Source: Strigamia acuminata | Taxonomy: Eukaryota; Arthropoda; Chilopoda; Geophilomorpha; Linotaeniidae | Direction: 5' to 3' | NCBI GenBank assembly: GCA_949358305.1 | Contig: OX442315.1 | Location: 20,424,427-20,488,426, forward strand | Length of the DNA: 64,000 nucleotides | The notes under the pieces: generated by a model | What the model was told of the DNA's origin: nothing | Seen by the model: only the letters and a program-made list of their open reading frames with translations | Database searches by the model: none | Position numbers and translations under genes: made by a program | In this document: positions 1 to 12,983 of the stretch, piece after piece | Position numbering within the stretch: the stretch's first letter is position 1 | How the letters are laid out: the number at the start of each line of letters is the position of its first letter

Positions 1-37
1 ATCCATTTCCACACAGCAGCAGCTGCCGCCATAGAAA

Positions 38-3000
38 ATGGCAGAGGAGGACGTCGTAGATGGCGAAGACGTGATCTTCTATCCAGCTGCAACGAGCGCC
101 CATGTAACTACGCTGGAATTTTTCGGAAGTCTTTTATTAGCAGGTGGAGTTTTTTTTCTACTTTTTCGTAAAATAAAATTCTGAAATCAACTTAACAACA
201 GCAAGTGGCTGGATTTGGTCGCCCATCAGGCGAAGGTGCCCACTTGTGCGTGTACGATACAGAATCGCGGGATCTAATCCACCAGCAGCAGGTGCTCAAG
301 GGGAACAACGTGCATGGCATCCGGATTTGTGAGTGGCCAATCTTGTCATCGCCGGACGACGAAAACTCGACCGAAACGAGTGTTGCGGACGGATTCCATC
401 AGTGGTTCCATGTCAGCGTGTTTGGAGGCAAATCTCTACGAGTTTTGCGTATTTGCTCGCCGACAGCGTCGTCAGTTTTGTACGAAAATTTCTCGTTTTA
501 TTAGAAAATGTTGTTTTCGCTTTTGGATTTTCTTTTAATGTCGAATATTTTAACAGGTTGGAAGATGTTAGTCCCGTGTTCACTTTTGAAGATTGGATCT
601 GGGAAGTTGTTTGGATCACCAAAGAAACTGTTCGTAAAAATATTGAAATAGTTTTAAAAATGTATTTATTTATTTTATTTTTAAAAATTTATTTCAGGAG
701 CAATATTTAGCCCTTGCTTTCGGCCACAATGCCGTGACTTTATGGGATTGGGAACGTGGCGTTAGAGTTCTTAATGTGCACTGTGAAGAAACGTGCATTC
801 TGTATCTTTAAATTTAAAAATATAAATTAAACAAATAATTAAATGTGAAATATTTCACCTTAATGTAAACTTAAGTTATTCTGCGGCTTTGATAGGATCG
901 ACTTTGGAGAGTTTGACAGTTTTAGGTGGAACTGTGTTTCACGATGTGATTATATGGTGTCCATCCGAACAAAGTGTTTCTAAAGAAAGGAAAAGAGTGA
1001 TCCACCGCTTGCAGGGTCACGAGGTAAATTTAATTGATTTTAAAAATTATAAAAAAGTAAATTAAAAACAAATTGTCATCTTTTTTTAGGGCGTGATCTT
1101 TTCTGTTGCGTACAATGCGTGTTTACAGCTCATATGCAGCACATCCGACGATCGAAGCGTTCGTTTGTGGTCTGTTGTTATTCCGTCTAAAAGTGGTTCG
1201 GGATTGACATGTGAGGAATGGACATCGGCATCAATAAATCTAAAGGGTGTTCTTTATGGCCACACTGCGCGAGTGTGGAAAGCTATTCCGTTGGGTCATT
1301 GTTTAGTCAGTGCTGGCGAGGTAAAAAAAAATTGATTAAAATGTATAAATCAATTTTAAATTTTTTTTAAAAAAAATAGGATTCTTTTTTGTGCGTTTGG
1401 GATTATAAGGGCACAGTAATGCAAAAGATACAAGCTCACAATGGTGGTAAAATTTGGAGCGTCGCAGTAGACGATTGTGAAACTTGGGTCGTAAGTAATA
1501 TAAAAAAATTGTATTGGATATTAGAAATGATATAAAATATCATATTTAGGCGTCCGGTGGCAGTGATGCAGGGATTCAACTTTGGCCGATCTCGCAAAAT
1601 GCTTTAATTAATAGTCGTGTTCCAGTTTCGGTGCCTCTGCCGATCTTGGGCGCACCCTCCAGTCCAGTAAATATTAGTAATACCTTAAGAGAATTGTTGG
1701 AGATGTTAATTTTAATTAATTTTATAGCAAATCGATGTGGAAGATTTTCCTCGAACAATAGCTCTACTGGATACTCGGCATATTCTTGTTATGACGAACG
1801 AAGGGTTTGTTATTTATTATTACTTATTATCGCGAATTTTTTAAGGAAAAAAAAATAATGTAACCTTTTTTAAATGTTTGTTTAGAATGTTATACTGTCA
1901 CGATTCTACTACTGATCAGTGGGAAGTTCTAGTCAATGATAATCTCTACCGGTCGTATTGCTTACTGGTTCCCGATCCATTAGGTCAATATGTGGCCTTG
2001 GGAAGTTTGAGTGGACAAATTCTTGTAATCAATACAGGTGAAATTGATTACTGGAGTTTTCTAGTTAAATAATTAAAACACAAAATGTTGTTTGTAGATA
2101 TTTGTGAGGGCTCTATAGCTGCTTTTCAATGCGTGAGACAACAAATATATTCCGACAAGATCTTGGCTATTTGTTGGCTCGATCAAAAACGTTTGCTCAC
2201 GTGCGGGACACAAGGAAACATGGTAACGAAAATCGATTATTGGCTTTTTTGTTTGCTTGGTTTTGAACATTTTTTTTATATTTTAAAATAGCTTCTATGG
2301 CATGTGTGCAATTCTGGCGGATGTTTACAGCTAACACTTCATCGAGACTTTCTTTTACCCGCGTGTAAACAGCGATGGATTTCTACAGCTGCATTTATTC
2401 CGCAGAATTCACGCATTGTTTGTGGCGACAGAGATGGCAACGTGCATTTGTTTGCTTACGAAGGTCGATGCATGACGTCGGAGCAGGTGAAATAAATTCT
2501 CAATCATGTTTATATTGAAATTAAAATTGAATTAAATGTACAGCCAATAAGTGTCCCACTTCAAAGTCTGTTTGGACTTCACACTTTAAATGGGGTGGCT
2601 CACATTGTTCATCATAATGGCAGGATTTATACCGCGGGTCGTGATGGAATAGTCAAAATTTTCAGTCTGAAAGAAGGCGGTTTAGTGGAAGAAAGAGGCA
2701 TAAAGGCAAGTAAATTCTAATTACTGGTATATGAATTTAATTTAATTTTTGTAAAATTGTTTATTGCGTGTTTCAGGTTTCGAATTGTCTCGATTGGATT
2801 TCTCGAATTCTATTCATTAAGGATACTATGTACATCTTAGGATTCCATCGAGTAAAAATAAATTTACTTACGTCTAATACAGAATTTTTAATTTAATTTA
2901 TTTTTAATGTAGAAAGATTTTATTGTTTGGAGTTGGGAACAACAGTGTTCGGTGTTCACTATTCCTTGCGGTGGTGGGCACAGGTCTTGGGATTTTAAAA

Positions 3001-4903
3001 TGAGTCCCGACGGAGTTCGATTGGTTTACATTAGGGGAAAGGAAGTTTTACAATGTTATGTTGACAGTTCTTTTCATATTCCATACATTTTACGGGTAAT
3101 TATTCGTTGTAATTTGTTTGTACAGATGTACTCAATAACAAATCGTTCGGTTTTAGCCTAGTTTACATGGTCGTCGAATCTGTTCACTACTGCATTTGTT
3201 CTCGGTAATGAAAGACACAGGTACTTTACATTTTGGCTTAATTTTATTTACATTTCTTTAACCTTTAACGTTTTTCTTTTAATGCAGAAGAGCTCAATGT
3301 ATGTGCCACTGCTAGCGAAGACAATACTATCAAAATAATTGCATTTATGTGTAACAAAAACTGCGACAAATGGCATTTAGTCTGCACCCTGCACGGACAC
3401 ATTTCGAGTGTCCGAACGCTGGCTGCATGCACCGTGTACACGGAAGAAGAAGAAGACTCTCAGCCTTCGCAACTACTCTTATTATCCGCAGGAGGGCGAG
3501 CACAAGTTAAACTGTGGCAACTCAGTCCCACGTCGTGTCAAGGTTGCAAACGCCATTACGAGTTTTATTGATTTTTTTTTTATTGAACTTTTCAACTGAA
3601 TTTTCAGACGTTTGCCATCCACAGTTGTTAGCTTCACACATGCTGCGAGGTACTCGAAAACTGTCGCGTAAACCTTGGAAAAAGAGAGCGGAATTGGTCG
3701 ACGACCCTGAAACTCGATACATGGATTTTATGATTGTGGCAGTGTGTGAAGTGGATGATCAACAACCAGCTCATTTATATGTGGCGGCAGGCGCCTGTTC
3801 GGATGGCTTTATTCGGTTAGTTAAATATTGATTTTACAAATTCTTGATTCAATTTAGCATATTATATATTCTACAACAGTATCTTTGGCTTCAATCATCA
3901 GAACAAAGAGTTAACTTTGTTATTGGGATTGCCGTTTCACAATCATTGCGTCCTCCGTGTCCATCACTTTGTATTAAATAAATCGAAATTGCTCATTCTG
4001 TGCTCAGCAGCCACCGATGGAAGATTAGCTTTCTGGGATTTAACACAACTTGCCATATCTTATGCTCAAGATCAGATTCTGGTTAACGACACATTAAACG
4101 TGCAAAAAACAAAGGTTTTTTTAAAGAAAAAATTATATTTTATATTCCATACTGTATTTTTCTAACATTGTTTTATTTAGGGCCTAGTGAATGATGAATC
4201 AGTTGCATCGAGTGATTTTCAACTGGTGCCATTCCATACAATCCATCTTCATCAATCCGGAATCAACAGTTTGCTCATCCGTTTTGTTACAGGTATTGAA
4301 AGGATTAGTATTAATACTAACGCGCATAATGGACAATTTTTAAATTTCAGAGGATAAGTTTTTATTGACAACTGGCGGCGATGATAATGCCTTTCATCTT
4401 GTTATGTTTGAAATTAATGACAGTCCGAAAAATGTAGAAATTAAAGTTATTGCCAGTGGCAGTGCTCCGTCAGCTCATGCAGCACAAATCACGGGTTAGT
4501 AATAGGCCTACTAATTAAATTAATTAAAATTAAAAGTAATGCAAAGATTGACTAGAAATGTCTGTTTTAAATATAGAAATTCAGTCGCTACCACGTGATA
4601 TGCTGGTAACGGTCTCAATTGATCAGCGAGTAAACTTGTGGAAGTGGCATTTGAATGGATCGGAAATTGTATTGAAGTTGCTGGCGTCTCGGGTTTCAAC
4701 TGTGGCGGATATTGGAACTATGGATGTGTGGCAAGATCGTAAATATGGGTAAATTGATTTTATTTAGAGTTTGAATCGAAAAGATTGATTTTTTCGTTTC
4801 GTTTTGCAGTGGTCATGATTTCCATACAGTTTGTGTTGCGGGAGAAGGATTTCAGTTGTTCAGGTGTTTTCTCCCAAATCCTCAAATTGAACGTCTCATA
4901 TGA
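38..4903 (+). CDS. Wdr6: WDR6 (tRNA 2'-O-methylation cofactor)
   Basis: WD40-repeat protein of the WDR6/Trm734 family. In known systems it partners the methyltransferase FTSJ1/Trm7 to 2'-O-methylate the wobble base of tRNAs in the cytoplasm. The ATG at 38 opens a 106-nt exon that splices (donor 144, acceptor 204-205) into a segment reading LLLAVAGFG then LCVYD, matching the WDR6 N-terminus. Further diagnostic blocks follow in order over about 20 short exons: SDDRSVRLW (about 1155), GHTARVWK (1260), KQRWISTAAF (2370), TAGRDG (2635), CGGGHRSWDF (2965), DPETRYMDF (3705), CSAATDGRLAFWDL (4000) and IDQRVNLWKW (4620). The last exon ends at a TGA at 4901-4903 after an FLPNP segment. AATAAA lies near 4995. 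The gene is full length with no breaks seen. It converges with the SPEF1-like gene, the two stops being about 165 bp apart. Exon boundaries in the middle are approximate. Confidence 0.93.
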
Positions 4904-5068
4904 TGAATTCGAGACGTCTGTTTTTAGCCTACATTTGGTCCATTCGTTGAAAGTTGTATCGATATGTTTGTTGTATGTACCGTGTAGTAAATGTAATAAA
5001 TACAAATCATGCCGTCTGATTTTGTGTTTGATTTAATATTGTAACTCGCAATTAGAATAGCTAACAAC

Positions 5069-5993
5069 TCAGTTGTCATTTGGATTAAATTTTAGTTGAT
5101 TAGTCAACTCGCCGACCTGAAATTCTTTTAGAATCAACAATTCTTCAAGACGGCTAATTCTGCCTTGCAACATCTTAAAGAGATACAAATTTTAAACTCG
5201 GTCGATAAAAAAATTCAACAGATTAAGATTATACTCTGATCGTTTCTCGTTGAACCAAGATTTCTTTATCTTTGTCCGCTAGAAGAACACTCGGAACGAA
5301 GGACGGTAAGCCAATTTCTTGGCTAAAAACGATTGCAATTTGAGATATTTTTTAAAAAGTATTTTTCATAAACATACTTCAACGTGTAATCTGTGCCTTC
5401 TACAGTTTGTATTTCAGCAGTGTCACCTGATTTATCGCGTGGAAAAAAAAATACTTATAGAATTGTTAAATTGTATGATAACCACATCAAGTTAACCAAC
5501 CAATTGATTTGTTCGCGACTTTTTCTCTTTCGTAGGCTTCAGTCAGAAATTTTATTTTGAGCAGAAAGTTTTCGATGACTCCAGATTTCCCCGTTAAGAT
5601 TTGATCCAACTCACTTTTGGTCAACTGGGCATTGAGTTTGCTTAAAACCTTCCTTTAAATGAAATCAAATTTTAACCAGTGTGTGAAATTCATTCTAATG
5701 ATCATTGCCGACCTGTTGAGTGTTTCCCAGTTCGACTTTTTTTGAGCAATGCCATTTGCAGGAATATAATTGTGAATTTCAACCAATTTTGGGAAGAAAT
5801 ATTGAAGGATTTCCGATATTAAAACTGCAGCGACAGTTTCGTCCGTTAAAAATAAATAACAAATATCAAATTTAAAGCGCTCACCTCCATCGGCAAAATC
5901 TTTAGCTATGTTTCTTTTTGGTCTTGATAAATGAAATTGATCGAGCCAACTATTTAAACCTTCAATTTCAGACTGGCTCGGAGAATCGGCCAT
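5069..5993 (-). CDS. Spef1: SPEF1/CLAMP-like microtubule-binding CH-domain protein
   Basis: Exon 1 (from the ATG at 5993) reads NSWLDQFHLSRPKRNIAKDF, and the next coding block reads YFFPKLVEIHNYIPANG and NWETLNR. These are hallmark segments of the N-terminal calponin-homology domain of SPEF1. Family members bundle and stabilise microtubules in cilia, flagella and epithelial junctions. Downstream exons give KSGVIENFLLKIKFLTEAYE and a C-terminal coiled segment with ISRLEELLILKEFQVGELT, matching the family's C-terminal coiled coil. The stop lies at 5069-5071. There are about six small exons and no break. The track-style reading of exon 1 runs on into an intron and should end near the DFADG block. 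The gene is transcribed in the same direction as YKT6 and convergent with WDR6. Confidence 0.85.
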
Positions 5994-6426
5994 TTTGCAG
6001 ATCAGAATGACAATTCCATCGTCGCTGTAGTTTTGTTGGGACGGTTAACAATACACCAGAATAAAAGTAACAGATGTGAGCGCTTTAAAGCTGTTTATAC
6101 GTTAATTTTTAACATTTCAGAACGTCATCGACTCAAGTTTGTTCAAAATTGACTGCGCTTTCTTTATTTCGTACAAACGAGTGAAAAAGAATAATTTTCG
6201 GCGGCAATAACCTCCTAATAGGTGAGGAAAGTAACATTTGCATTAGTAATTACAACATTATCAGAATTTATTAACGGTAATATTTTAAATAAACAAAAAT
6301 TTGAGTGGAAAAACAATACACGATACTGGATTGATTGAAGTTGTTTCGACATTTAATAAATACAACACCTTGTTTTTGGTTTTTGGCTATTTGTTTCTTC
6401 ACCATCAGGTTCATTGATTCAAGAGT
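5994..6426. other. Intergenic DNA between SPEF1-like and YKT6
   Basis: About 430 bp of AT-rich sequence between the start of the SPEF1-like gene and the stop of YKT6, both on the minus strand. It should hold the SPEF1 promoter and 5' UTR and the YKT6 3' UTR. I see no coding segment or repeat. Confidence 0.5.
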
Positions 6427-7688
6427 TCATAAAATGGTGCAGCAGGAATTTGTTTTTTTAGCCTGATCAATACAAAAAACAATAATAACTAATTTTTTCA
6501 ATATAGTTATGTAGGGGCGGCTTATGAAATCACGTGCTCCTGGGCTAATGAGCTTCGAAAGGCCCATCACAGTTAACAAAAATCTTTTGACTAGAATGTC
6601 GAGTTTTATTGACTAAATAAATACCAATTTTTTCATTATATATTAACAATTTCTTTTGGTTCCCATTGGCAGTGTGTCTCATTGGACAGGGTACCCCCGG
6701 ACTATAGCCCGAATAGCCCGAGCCATGAGCCAGCCCTGGTTATACGTACTGTTTTGTAAAAAGTTTTAGATTGAAGGCTTAATTCTTCAGATTTAACTAC
6801 TAGATCGTCAAGTTTTTCTCCACGTTGAAGAACTGCTTCGATGGTATTGTGCTAAAACATTAAACGAATAGTTACTCGCTTATAAACATTTAAAATCTCT
6901 CTTATTACGAGGATAATTTTAGTTTCATCCAAATCAGCTTGGATCTTGGACATGGCATCTATTTCTCGTGGATTCTATGAAAAAAAACCCAAAAATAAAT
7001 AAATTCATTTTGTTTTTGTAAAATTTACAAATACCTGATATTTTGTCAAGTATACATCCAAAGGCTTGAACTGAATGGCACTAAAATTATTATAAAATTA
7101 AAAAACAAAATAAAAATAACTTTTGATTCTTTATTTTAAATTTAACTGTACTTTTCTTGACCAGCAGTCCACTGGGCAAACGGAACTTGAGCCGCAAATT
7201 CATCCAACAGCTACAAAATCTTTTGATTAGCATCGACCTTCTGCAGTTGTAGAAATATAAATACAAATCTCACCCTGATTAGAAGTGTGTGGGCGACACG
7301 AGTCGGATATTCATGATCAGTTACAACTACCCCAGCTAAATTATCACTGCGTACAAACACGTGGCACAAATAATCTAAATACCAAAACATTATCAGAAAA
7401 AACACCAATTTCATCAAAATTAATTGCGCAAAAAAAAAAAACCTTGTTCACGGATGGAAGTTTTCACACTAACAGGTGTTCTTTCTACGACAATTTGGCT
7501 CGTAAAGGTCATAAACTCCTGAATACTAAAAAAAATCAATTATATCATCTGTTAAGCTTCTTAATCGACCAGTTATACCTTGTTTTTTGAAAAAATCCGA
7601 ACGATGATAACTCGTATGCTGATTTTAGTGTGATGGCTTTGCTGTCCAATGTTTTGTATAAAATACTTATAGAATACAATTTGACCAT
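6427..7688 (-). CDS. Ykt6: YKT6 R-SNARE (longin SNARE)
   Basis: Prenylated R-SNARE for ER-Golgi, endosomal and autophagosomal fusion. From the ATG at 7686-7688 the exons read [12 protein letters not shown] (longin start), [44 protein letters not shown], then the SNARE helix with DLDETKIIL and [17 protein letters not shown], whose central Arg is the R-SNARE zero-layer residue. The next-to-last exon ends FYKT with a GTACGT donor. After an intron of about 320 bp (6440-6760), long for this window, the last exon reads [11 protein letters not shown] and stops at 6427-6429. The tandem cysteines plus CTIL form the expected palmitoylation and CAAX prenylation tail. Human YKT6 ends in CAIM, so here the final residue is Leu, which in general favours geranylgeranylation. 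The gene is full length, about 200 residues. Confidence 0.93.
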
Positions 7689-8922
7689 GATGAATTCGAT
7701 ACAAATATAACGGATCTTCAATTCACATACGGTAGAAAATAATTATAATAATATGTTTACAAAAGATGTTAGCTTAAGTGGACTTATTACAAACGTGAAG
7801 ACGTGAAAGCCAGGATTTGCGATAAAAACTATATCAATGACGTCATTCGCTCGTTTGTCCTGGTCCAGCTTTAAGATTTTGCCACGAGATGTAGGCCGTG
7901 CATACTTCCTGAATTATTCTGGTGATGCTGTGCTGTTGACTTGGTCTGGAAATCAGTAGCAAGTTTTGGATGACTGTTACTATTCTTATAACACCTTAAA
8001 CGCCATTTAAGCTAAGATAAAAATTTGCTTGTGGGCAAAGAAAAAATGAATCAGAGTGTTCTACCAAGACGAAATCGAGAATTTTTTAAGAAAAAGGTTT
8101 TTCTCGTGTGATTTGGACGAATAATTTTGTAAACATTACGTTTTTGTGCTTTTCTTAGTGCCATAAATTGATTGGTATTGACCATGAATAACACATGATC
8201 CGACAATCCAGTTTCACGCGGTTGGGAGGATTGATTTTGAGCGGCACTAACAGTAATAAAAAAGGTAAAATCTTTTTTTTATTAAAAATTAACTAGGTAT
8301 TGTGAACAAGTTATTTTTTATTGCTTTAATTGCAAATGCTGCACAAATACACATTTGTTTTATTATTTCTTTTTGTTATTGGTGTTTTATGATGTATTAA
8401 TTATCGCTAAAGTAAAATGCACTTTTCAATCATCGGGTTCATGGAACCAGGCATTTCTGCTAAACATCAAAACGCAGAAATATTGATTATTTTCTGCAAA
8501 ATATTTTTAAAGATGTTTTTAATTTTGCACATTAAAAAAAATTAAATAATAATAATAACGAGATCCGCTGAATTATTGTGAATTTTTGCGTCATTTCTTA
8601 TCGTTGATTGTCCTCATGTGATATTTTGTTTAGCATCATTGTCGTATCTTCTGTAAATGAGTTCCGTTAACGTCATTGAGTGTGGTGAGTACCGTGGAGG
8701 AGTTGATATTTAATGTCGTCACTTCCGTTTTGTCCCGGTGCATGTGAGCCAGTGCTTTCTTTGCCGAAGCGGACTAGGGTTCGCCATCTTACAAACTTAT
8801 CTGAAATTTGTCGGCGTTATCTGATGTCATCGACGTCGATTTTGCTTCTCAGGGCTTCTTTGTCCTCATAAAACAAGAAACTATACATTCCGGTGTGAGA
8901 GGGTGCAGTCATTTCGAACAGA
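7689..8922. other. Divergent promoter region of YKT6 and PPP2R2
   Basis: 1.2 kb between two divergently transcribed genes. It must contain the YKT6 promoter and the B55 promoter and 5' UTR; the stretch from about 8690 is more GC-rich and is probably 5' UTR. I see no supported coding exon. The short open frames here are unconserved and low complexity. Confidence 0.45.
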
Positions 8923-10856
8923 ATGTCCGGTAAAGATTTTAAAGCGCGGTGTTAACTGGGCGGTATTCTTGAAAAATGATAAGCCTAACTAATTTTTGTA
9001 TTTTTTCCTATTATCTCTCTTTCTAACGCAGGTAACGGGGAGATTCAATGGTCTTTCTCTCAAGTTAAAGGCACTTTAGATGACGATGTAACTGAAGGTA
9101 AGAATGCATTTATTTCAAAAAACAGGTTAGCTTTGAAATGATTAACGAATATTTATTCATTTACAGCTGATATTATTTCTTGTGTTGAGTTTAATAACGA
9201 TGGAGAATTACTCGCGACGGGCGACAAAGGTGGTCGAGTGGTTATTTTCCAGAGAGATCAATCCGTGAGTAAACCTTTGTTCAGATTTGGAGTAATATTT
9301 GAGAGCAGAATTGTTTTGTGCAGTCAAAGAATTCCCTTCCACGTCGGGGTGAATACAATGTGTATAGTACTTTTCAAAGTCACGAGCCCGAGTTTGATTA
9401 TTTGAAAAGTTTGGAAATAGAAGAAAAAATTAATAAAATCAGGTGGCTAAAAAGAAGAAATCCTGCACATTTCCTTCTGTCAACCAATGGTAATTAATTC
9501 AAACAATCGTTTTCCTTTTTATTTAATTTTTAAAAAAAAATTATTTTAGACAAAACGATTAAACTATGGAAAGTATCGGAGCGAGATAAACGAGTAGAAG
9601 GGTATAATTTAAAAGAAGAAACCGGACAGCTTCGAGATCCATCGTTATTAACTGCTTTACGGGTAAGTGAGTGTGAACAGATTAGATGAATTAAATTGAA
9701 TTATTTACGAAATTGAAACTAATTTGACTACAAGTGATATGAAATTTAAAAATGAAATTTTGATTTTGCATTAGGTTCCTGTAATGAGACCAATGGAATT
9801 GATGGTAGAGGCAAGTCCTCGACGAATATTTGCCAATGCCCACACATACCATATCAATTCCATTTCTGTGAATAGTGATCAAGAAACTTATTTGTCAGCG
9901 GATGATTTGCGAATTAATCTATGGCATTTGGAAATTACGGATCAAAGTTTCAGTATCCTTTTACAATGTTGAAAAGAAAATGCTATTATGAGGTGGAATA
10001 TAATTTCTTTTAACCGTTATGAAAGATATTGTTGATATTAAGCCTACAAATATGGAAGAATTAACAGAAGTCATCACGGCTGCTGAATTTCATCCTGTCG
10101 AATGCAATATATTTGTTTATAGTAGCAGTAAAGGAACTATCAGGTTATGTGATATGCGTCAGGCAGCTCTCTGTGATCAACATGCTAAAAGTAAATTGAT
10201 TTTAATTAATTTTGAAACAGATAAAACGATTTTTTTTCTCCAACTTTATTTAGTGTTTGAAGAGCCTGAGGATCCTACAAATCGAAGTTTCTTTTCTGAG
10301 ATAATTTCTAGTATATCTGACGTGAAATTTAGTAATAGTGGTCGGTATATGATTTCGCGAGATTATTTGTCGGTAAAAGTTTGGGATTTGCACATGGACA
10401 CGAAGCCTGTAGAATCTTATCAAGTACACGAGTATTTGAGAAGCAAACTGTGTAGTTTATACGAAAACGATTGCATATTTGACAAATTTGAATGTTGTTG
10501 GAACGGATCAGATTCGTAAGTTGATAATATTGAGAGTTTTTGCTCGATATATTAATCGTTTTATTTTTTGTCACTTTAGTAATGTGATGACGGGATCGTA
10601 TAACAACTTCTTCCGAATGTTTGACCGCAACTCTAAACGAGATGTAACTTTGGAAGCATCTCGTGAAATTGCTAAACCGAAAATGGTGCTGAAACCACGG
10701 AAAGTGTGCACTGGAGGAAAACGAAAGAAAGACGAAATCAGTGTGGATTGCCTAGACTTTAACAAGAAAATACTTCACACCACTTGGCACCCCACTGATA
10801 ACATTATTGCAGTAGCAGCTACTAATAACTTATACATCTTCCAAGACAAATTTTAA
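8923..10856 (+). CDS. tws: PP2A regulatory subunit B55 (PPP2R2; twins-type)
   Basis: Regulatory B subunit of protein phosphatase 2A, a seven-bladed WD40 propeller that directs PP2A to mitotic substrates in nucleus and cytoplasm. A 7-nt first coding exon (ATG TCC G, donor at 8930) joins an exon at 9032 to give [16 protein letters not shown]. Then follow [127 protein letters not shown], then FRMFDR and [10 protein letters not shown] before TAA at 10854-10856. The intron near 9951-10024 is about 75 bp and explains the apparent stop after ITDQSF. The gene is intact and about 445 residues, the normal family length. A partial, rearranged second copy lies at 31687-32622. Confidence 0.96.
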
Positions 10857-11854
10857 TCACCTGAAACGAAACGAAAGGAAATAAAGTGATCCACGTTAAA
10901 TGAATCAGTGGCGACGTACTCGCTTTTGAAAGTATTAACCTGATTTTGACATGGAAGTCAAAATCCAGGAACGAGAAAGATATTTAGGTGGGCAGTGTTG
11001 TGTCGGATAGCAATCGTCATCGTTTTTCTTTGTCTTTTTTGAACATCAAGAACATGAACTTTAAAAAAAAATGTATTAAAAAAACTAAACAAAAAAAAAC
11101 CAACAAACAAAAAAATAATTTTAGAAAAATCATGATTGCCAATTTCTTATCGTTCAATTAAAGAAGAAATTGGGTGATTTTTGATCATGCTGTGTATTAA
11201 TTTTGTAAAGAATTTCAATTGTCTTCTGCTATTGGCCTATTCTCGTTTTTAATGGTTTATAGAACATGAAATTCTTTTGGAAAAAAAGTCCAGTTTTGTC
11301 TTGAGTGTAATGAGCTTTAAAACAGAAAAAAAAATTAATTTTTTTCATTACTTTGTGACTTTATTTTTCCTCTTATCAAAGAGTACAAGTTTTACAATTT
11401 TGCTAGCGATCGATCTTGACATTTAGTGGAATTTTTGAGTCTCTGACAACCACAACTGAAGAAAATAATGAGGCGTCCCAACCAGTTCGACTATAGGTTC
11501 GTGGTTATACGTATCAATGAAGCGTATCTATTGTAATTTCTAGCCAGAGCTAGAACTCGCATTTTTTGTGAAGATGAGTAAAGTTGTGATACAATCCCAA
11601 GGAAGCTATTTGCGTTTGTTGTTTTGTAGGAAATTTCGTTCAAAAAAATTAAAAAAACACAAAAAAATTTAACAATAATAATTAAATGTAAATCTATTGA
11701 CAAAATAAAAATTATATCATCAGGTGGCATTGCCATCAATTTTATTTAAATTAAAATGCAATATTTAAATTTTTTTTAAAAAAAAAAACAGGCTATAAAG
11801 TCTCTAACAATTATGTCTAATGTGACATTCTAAATTCAGCTCGCAAGCCGCAAG
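10857..11854. other. PPP2R2 3' UTR and AT-rich intergenic DNA
   Basis: AATAAA occurs about 25 bp after the B55 stop. The rest is poly-A/T-rich. A stretch near 11545-11590 resembles sequence repeated near 15210 and 34270 (sharing TTTTTGTGAAGATGAGT), so this spacer holds dispersed locally repeated DNA. No gene is supported. Confidence 0.5.
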
Positions 11855-12520
11855 ATGACTAGAACAATGATCAAAGTAAAAGTCAATACGTGCACAATGC
11901 AGGTGGAAACAACGTGTGACATGAGTATGTATTTAGAAGTCTATACGGTACGGTGAATTAAAAAAAAAATTTTTTTTCAGATATTGAGGTTATGACTCAT
12001 AATTTAGAGCATAGGGTTCGACTGGAAACGAGGCGAAACCCCCGGCGGAACGAAGGGAGAACTGACAGCGATTTGTCAATCACGCCAAGCGACGGTTTGT
12101 CACTGACTCGAAGGGACAACGGTTTAACATTTTCTCGAAGCGACAACGGTTTAACATTTTCTCGAAGCGACAACGGTTTAACATTTTCTCCAAGCGGAGA
12201 GAGTGGTGGAAATCACGCAAGGTCGAGCGACCTTGGAAATCACGTTCTTACGTCGACCCAAAACGAAGAAGGTAGGCGGGAGAGATATCTCGTAGATTGT
12301 AAGTATCGTTTTTTCTATTATTATATTTAATAATAATTATAATTTAATTATATTCTATTATATTCTAACTTTTTTTCATTTAGATTTCGATCCGATGGTT
12401 TCGTCTATCGATTTTCCTAGGTTACCGGCAGCAGTGGACGAATGGCGGATGGCCGATGAATGTCCAATGGACGTTAGTTCTGATGTTAGCGAGACGAGCT
12501 TAATGGAAGTGTCCCAGTGA
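11855..12520 (+). CDS. Unrecognised 174-residue protein with tandem peptide repeats
   Basis: I do not recognise this protein. Three exons fit consensus splice sites and keep one frame: 11855-11924, 11981-12298 and 12384-12520. Exon 2 contains three near-exact 27-nt units encoding a nine-residue repeat like SDNGLTFSR (about 12107-12193), set in an Arg/Ser-rich, probably disordered region. Exon 3 is acidic and ends MEVSQ before TGA, with a PMDV motif. A related block with a 13-residue version of the repeat (SDNGLSFTRNGER) lies at 32711-32900 in a large palindrome. An exon resembling exon 3 follows at about 12762. The 56-bp intron is preceded and followed by poly-A/T tracts that are conserved in the second copy. 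It may be a lineage-specific gene, or a fragment of a repeat-bearing element. The splice model is inference. Confidence 0.5.
12107..12193 (+). repeat. 27-bp coding minisatellite
   Basis: Tandem copies of a 27-bp unit containing CGACAACGGTTTAACATTTT, in frame with the surrounding exon, encoding SDNGLTFSR repeats. The near identity of the units points to recent expansion. Confidence 0.8.
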
Positions 12521-12667
12521 GGAAACGGGAAAATAAATAAATAAATAATGCTTGTTAAAAAGAATGAAAAGTGATGTTTTAAAAAAGAAATTAAATAAAC
12601 AAAATGGTTATAATTTTTAAAAAAAAAACGTATTGGGTTGGTTTTTTTCTTTTGAAGGCGATAGGCA

Positions 12668-12983
12668 ATACGAAGGCGAAAACCAAAACGCCGAAAATTG
12701 TAAATATTTATTCATTCATTAAAAATTCATTTCTTGCTAATTTTTAACTATTTTTTCCTCAAGATTATCAACCGATGGACATTAATCTGTCACCAATCAA
12801 TTCTCCTGTTAGAGTGGGGGACGAAAATGAAAGCTGGCCAATGGACGTTTGGAATTCTAGTTATAATTTCCATTCTTTTTTGTTTTTAATATATGATTCA
12901 AGTTTACTGCCACTGGAACTGCGATTGTTTTTTCATTGTCAAATAATGGCGCTTAGAGGCAGCTGGGGGGTAAAGTTTCATTA
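12668..12983 (+). other. Exon-like unit paralogous to the last exon of the unknown gene
   Basis: The segment from about 12762 reads QPMDINLSPINSP then ENESWPMDVW. Its spacing of an aromatic start, acidic residues and a PMDV motif echoes exon 3 of the gene just upstream. A short exon-like piece at 12668-12706 precedes it. The whole unit recurs at 31093-31440. The acceptor here reads CAAG, while the 31.2 kb copy has TTTAG. The 31.2 kb copy loses the frame by a one-base change, reaching a stop after SPVKSGRRK. It could be an alternative 3' exon or a decaying duplicate. Confidence 0.4.

Noticed and set aside
9784-9972. Premature stop in B55 after ITDQSF
   Set aside because: A 75-bp GT-AG intron at about 9951-10024 restores the family sequence NIVDIKP, and the duplicate keeps the same intron.
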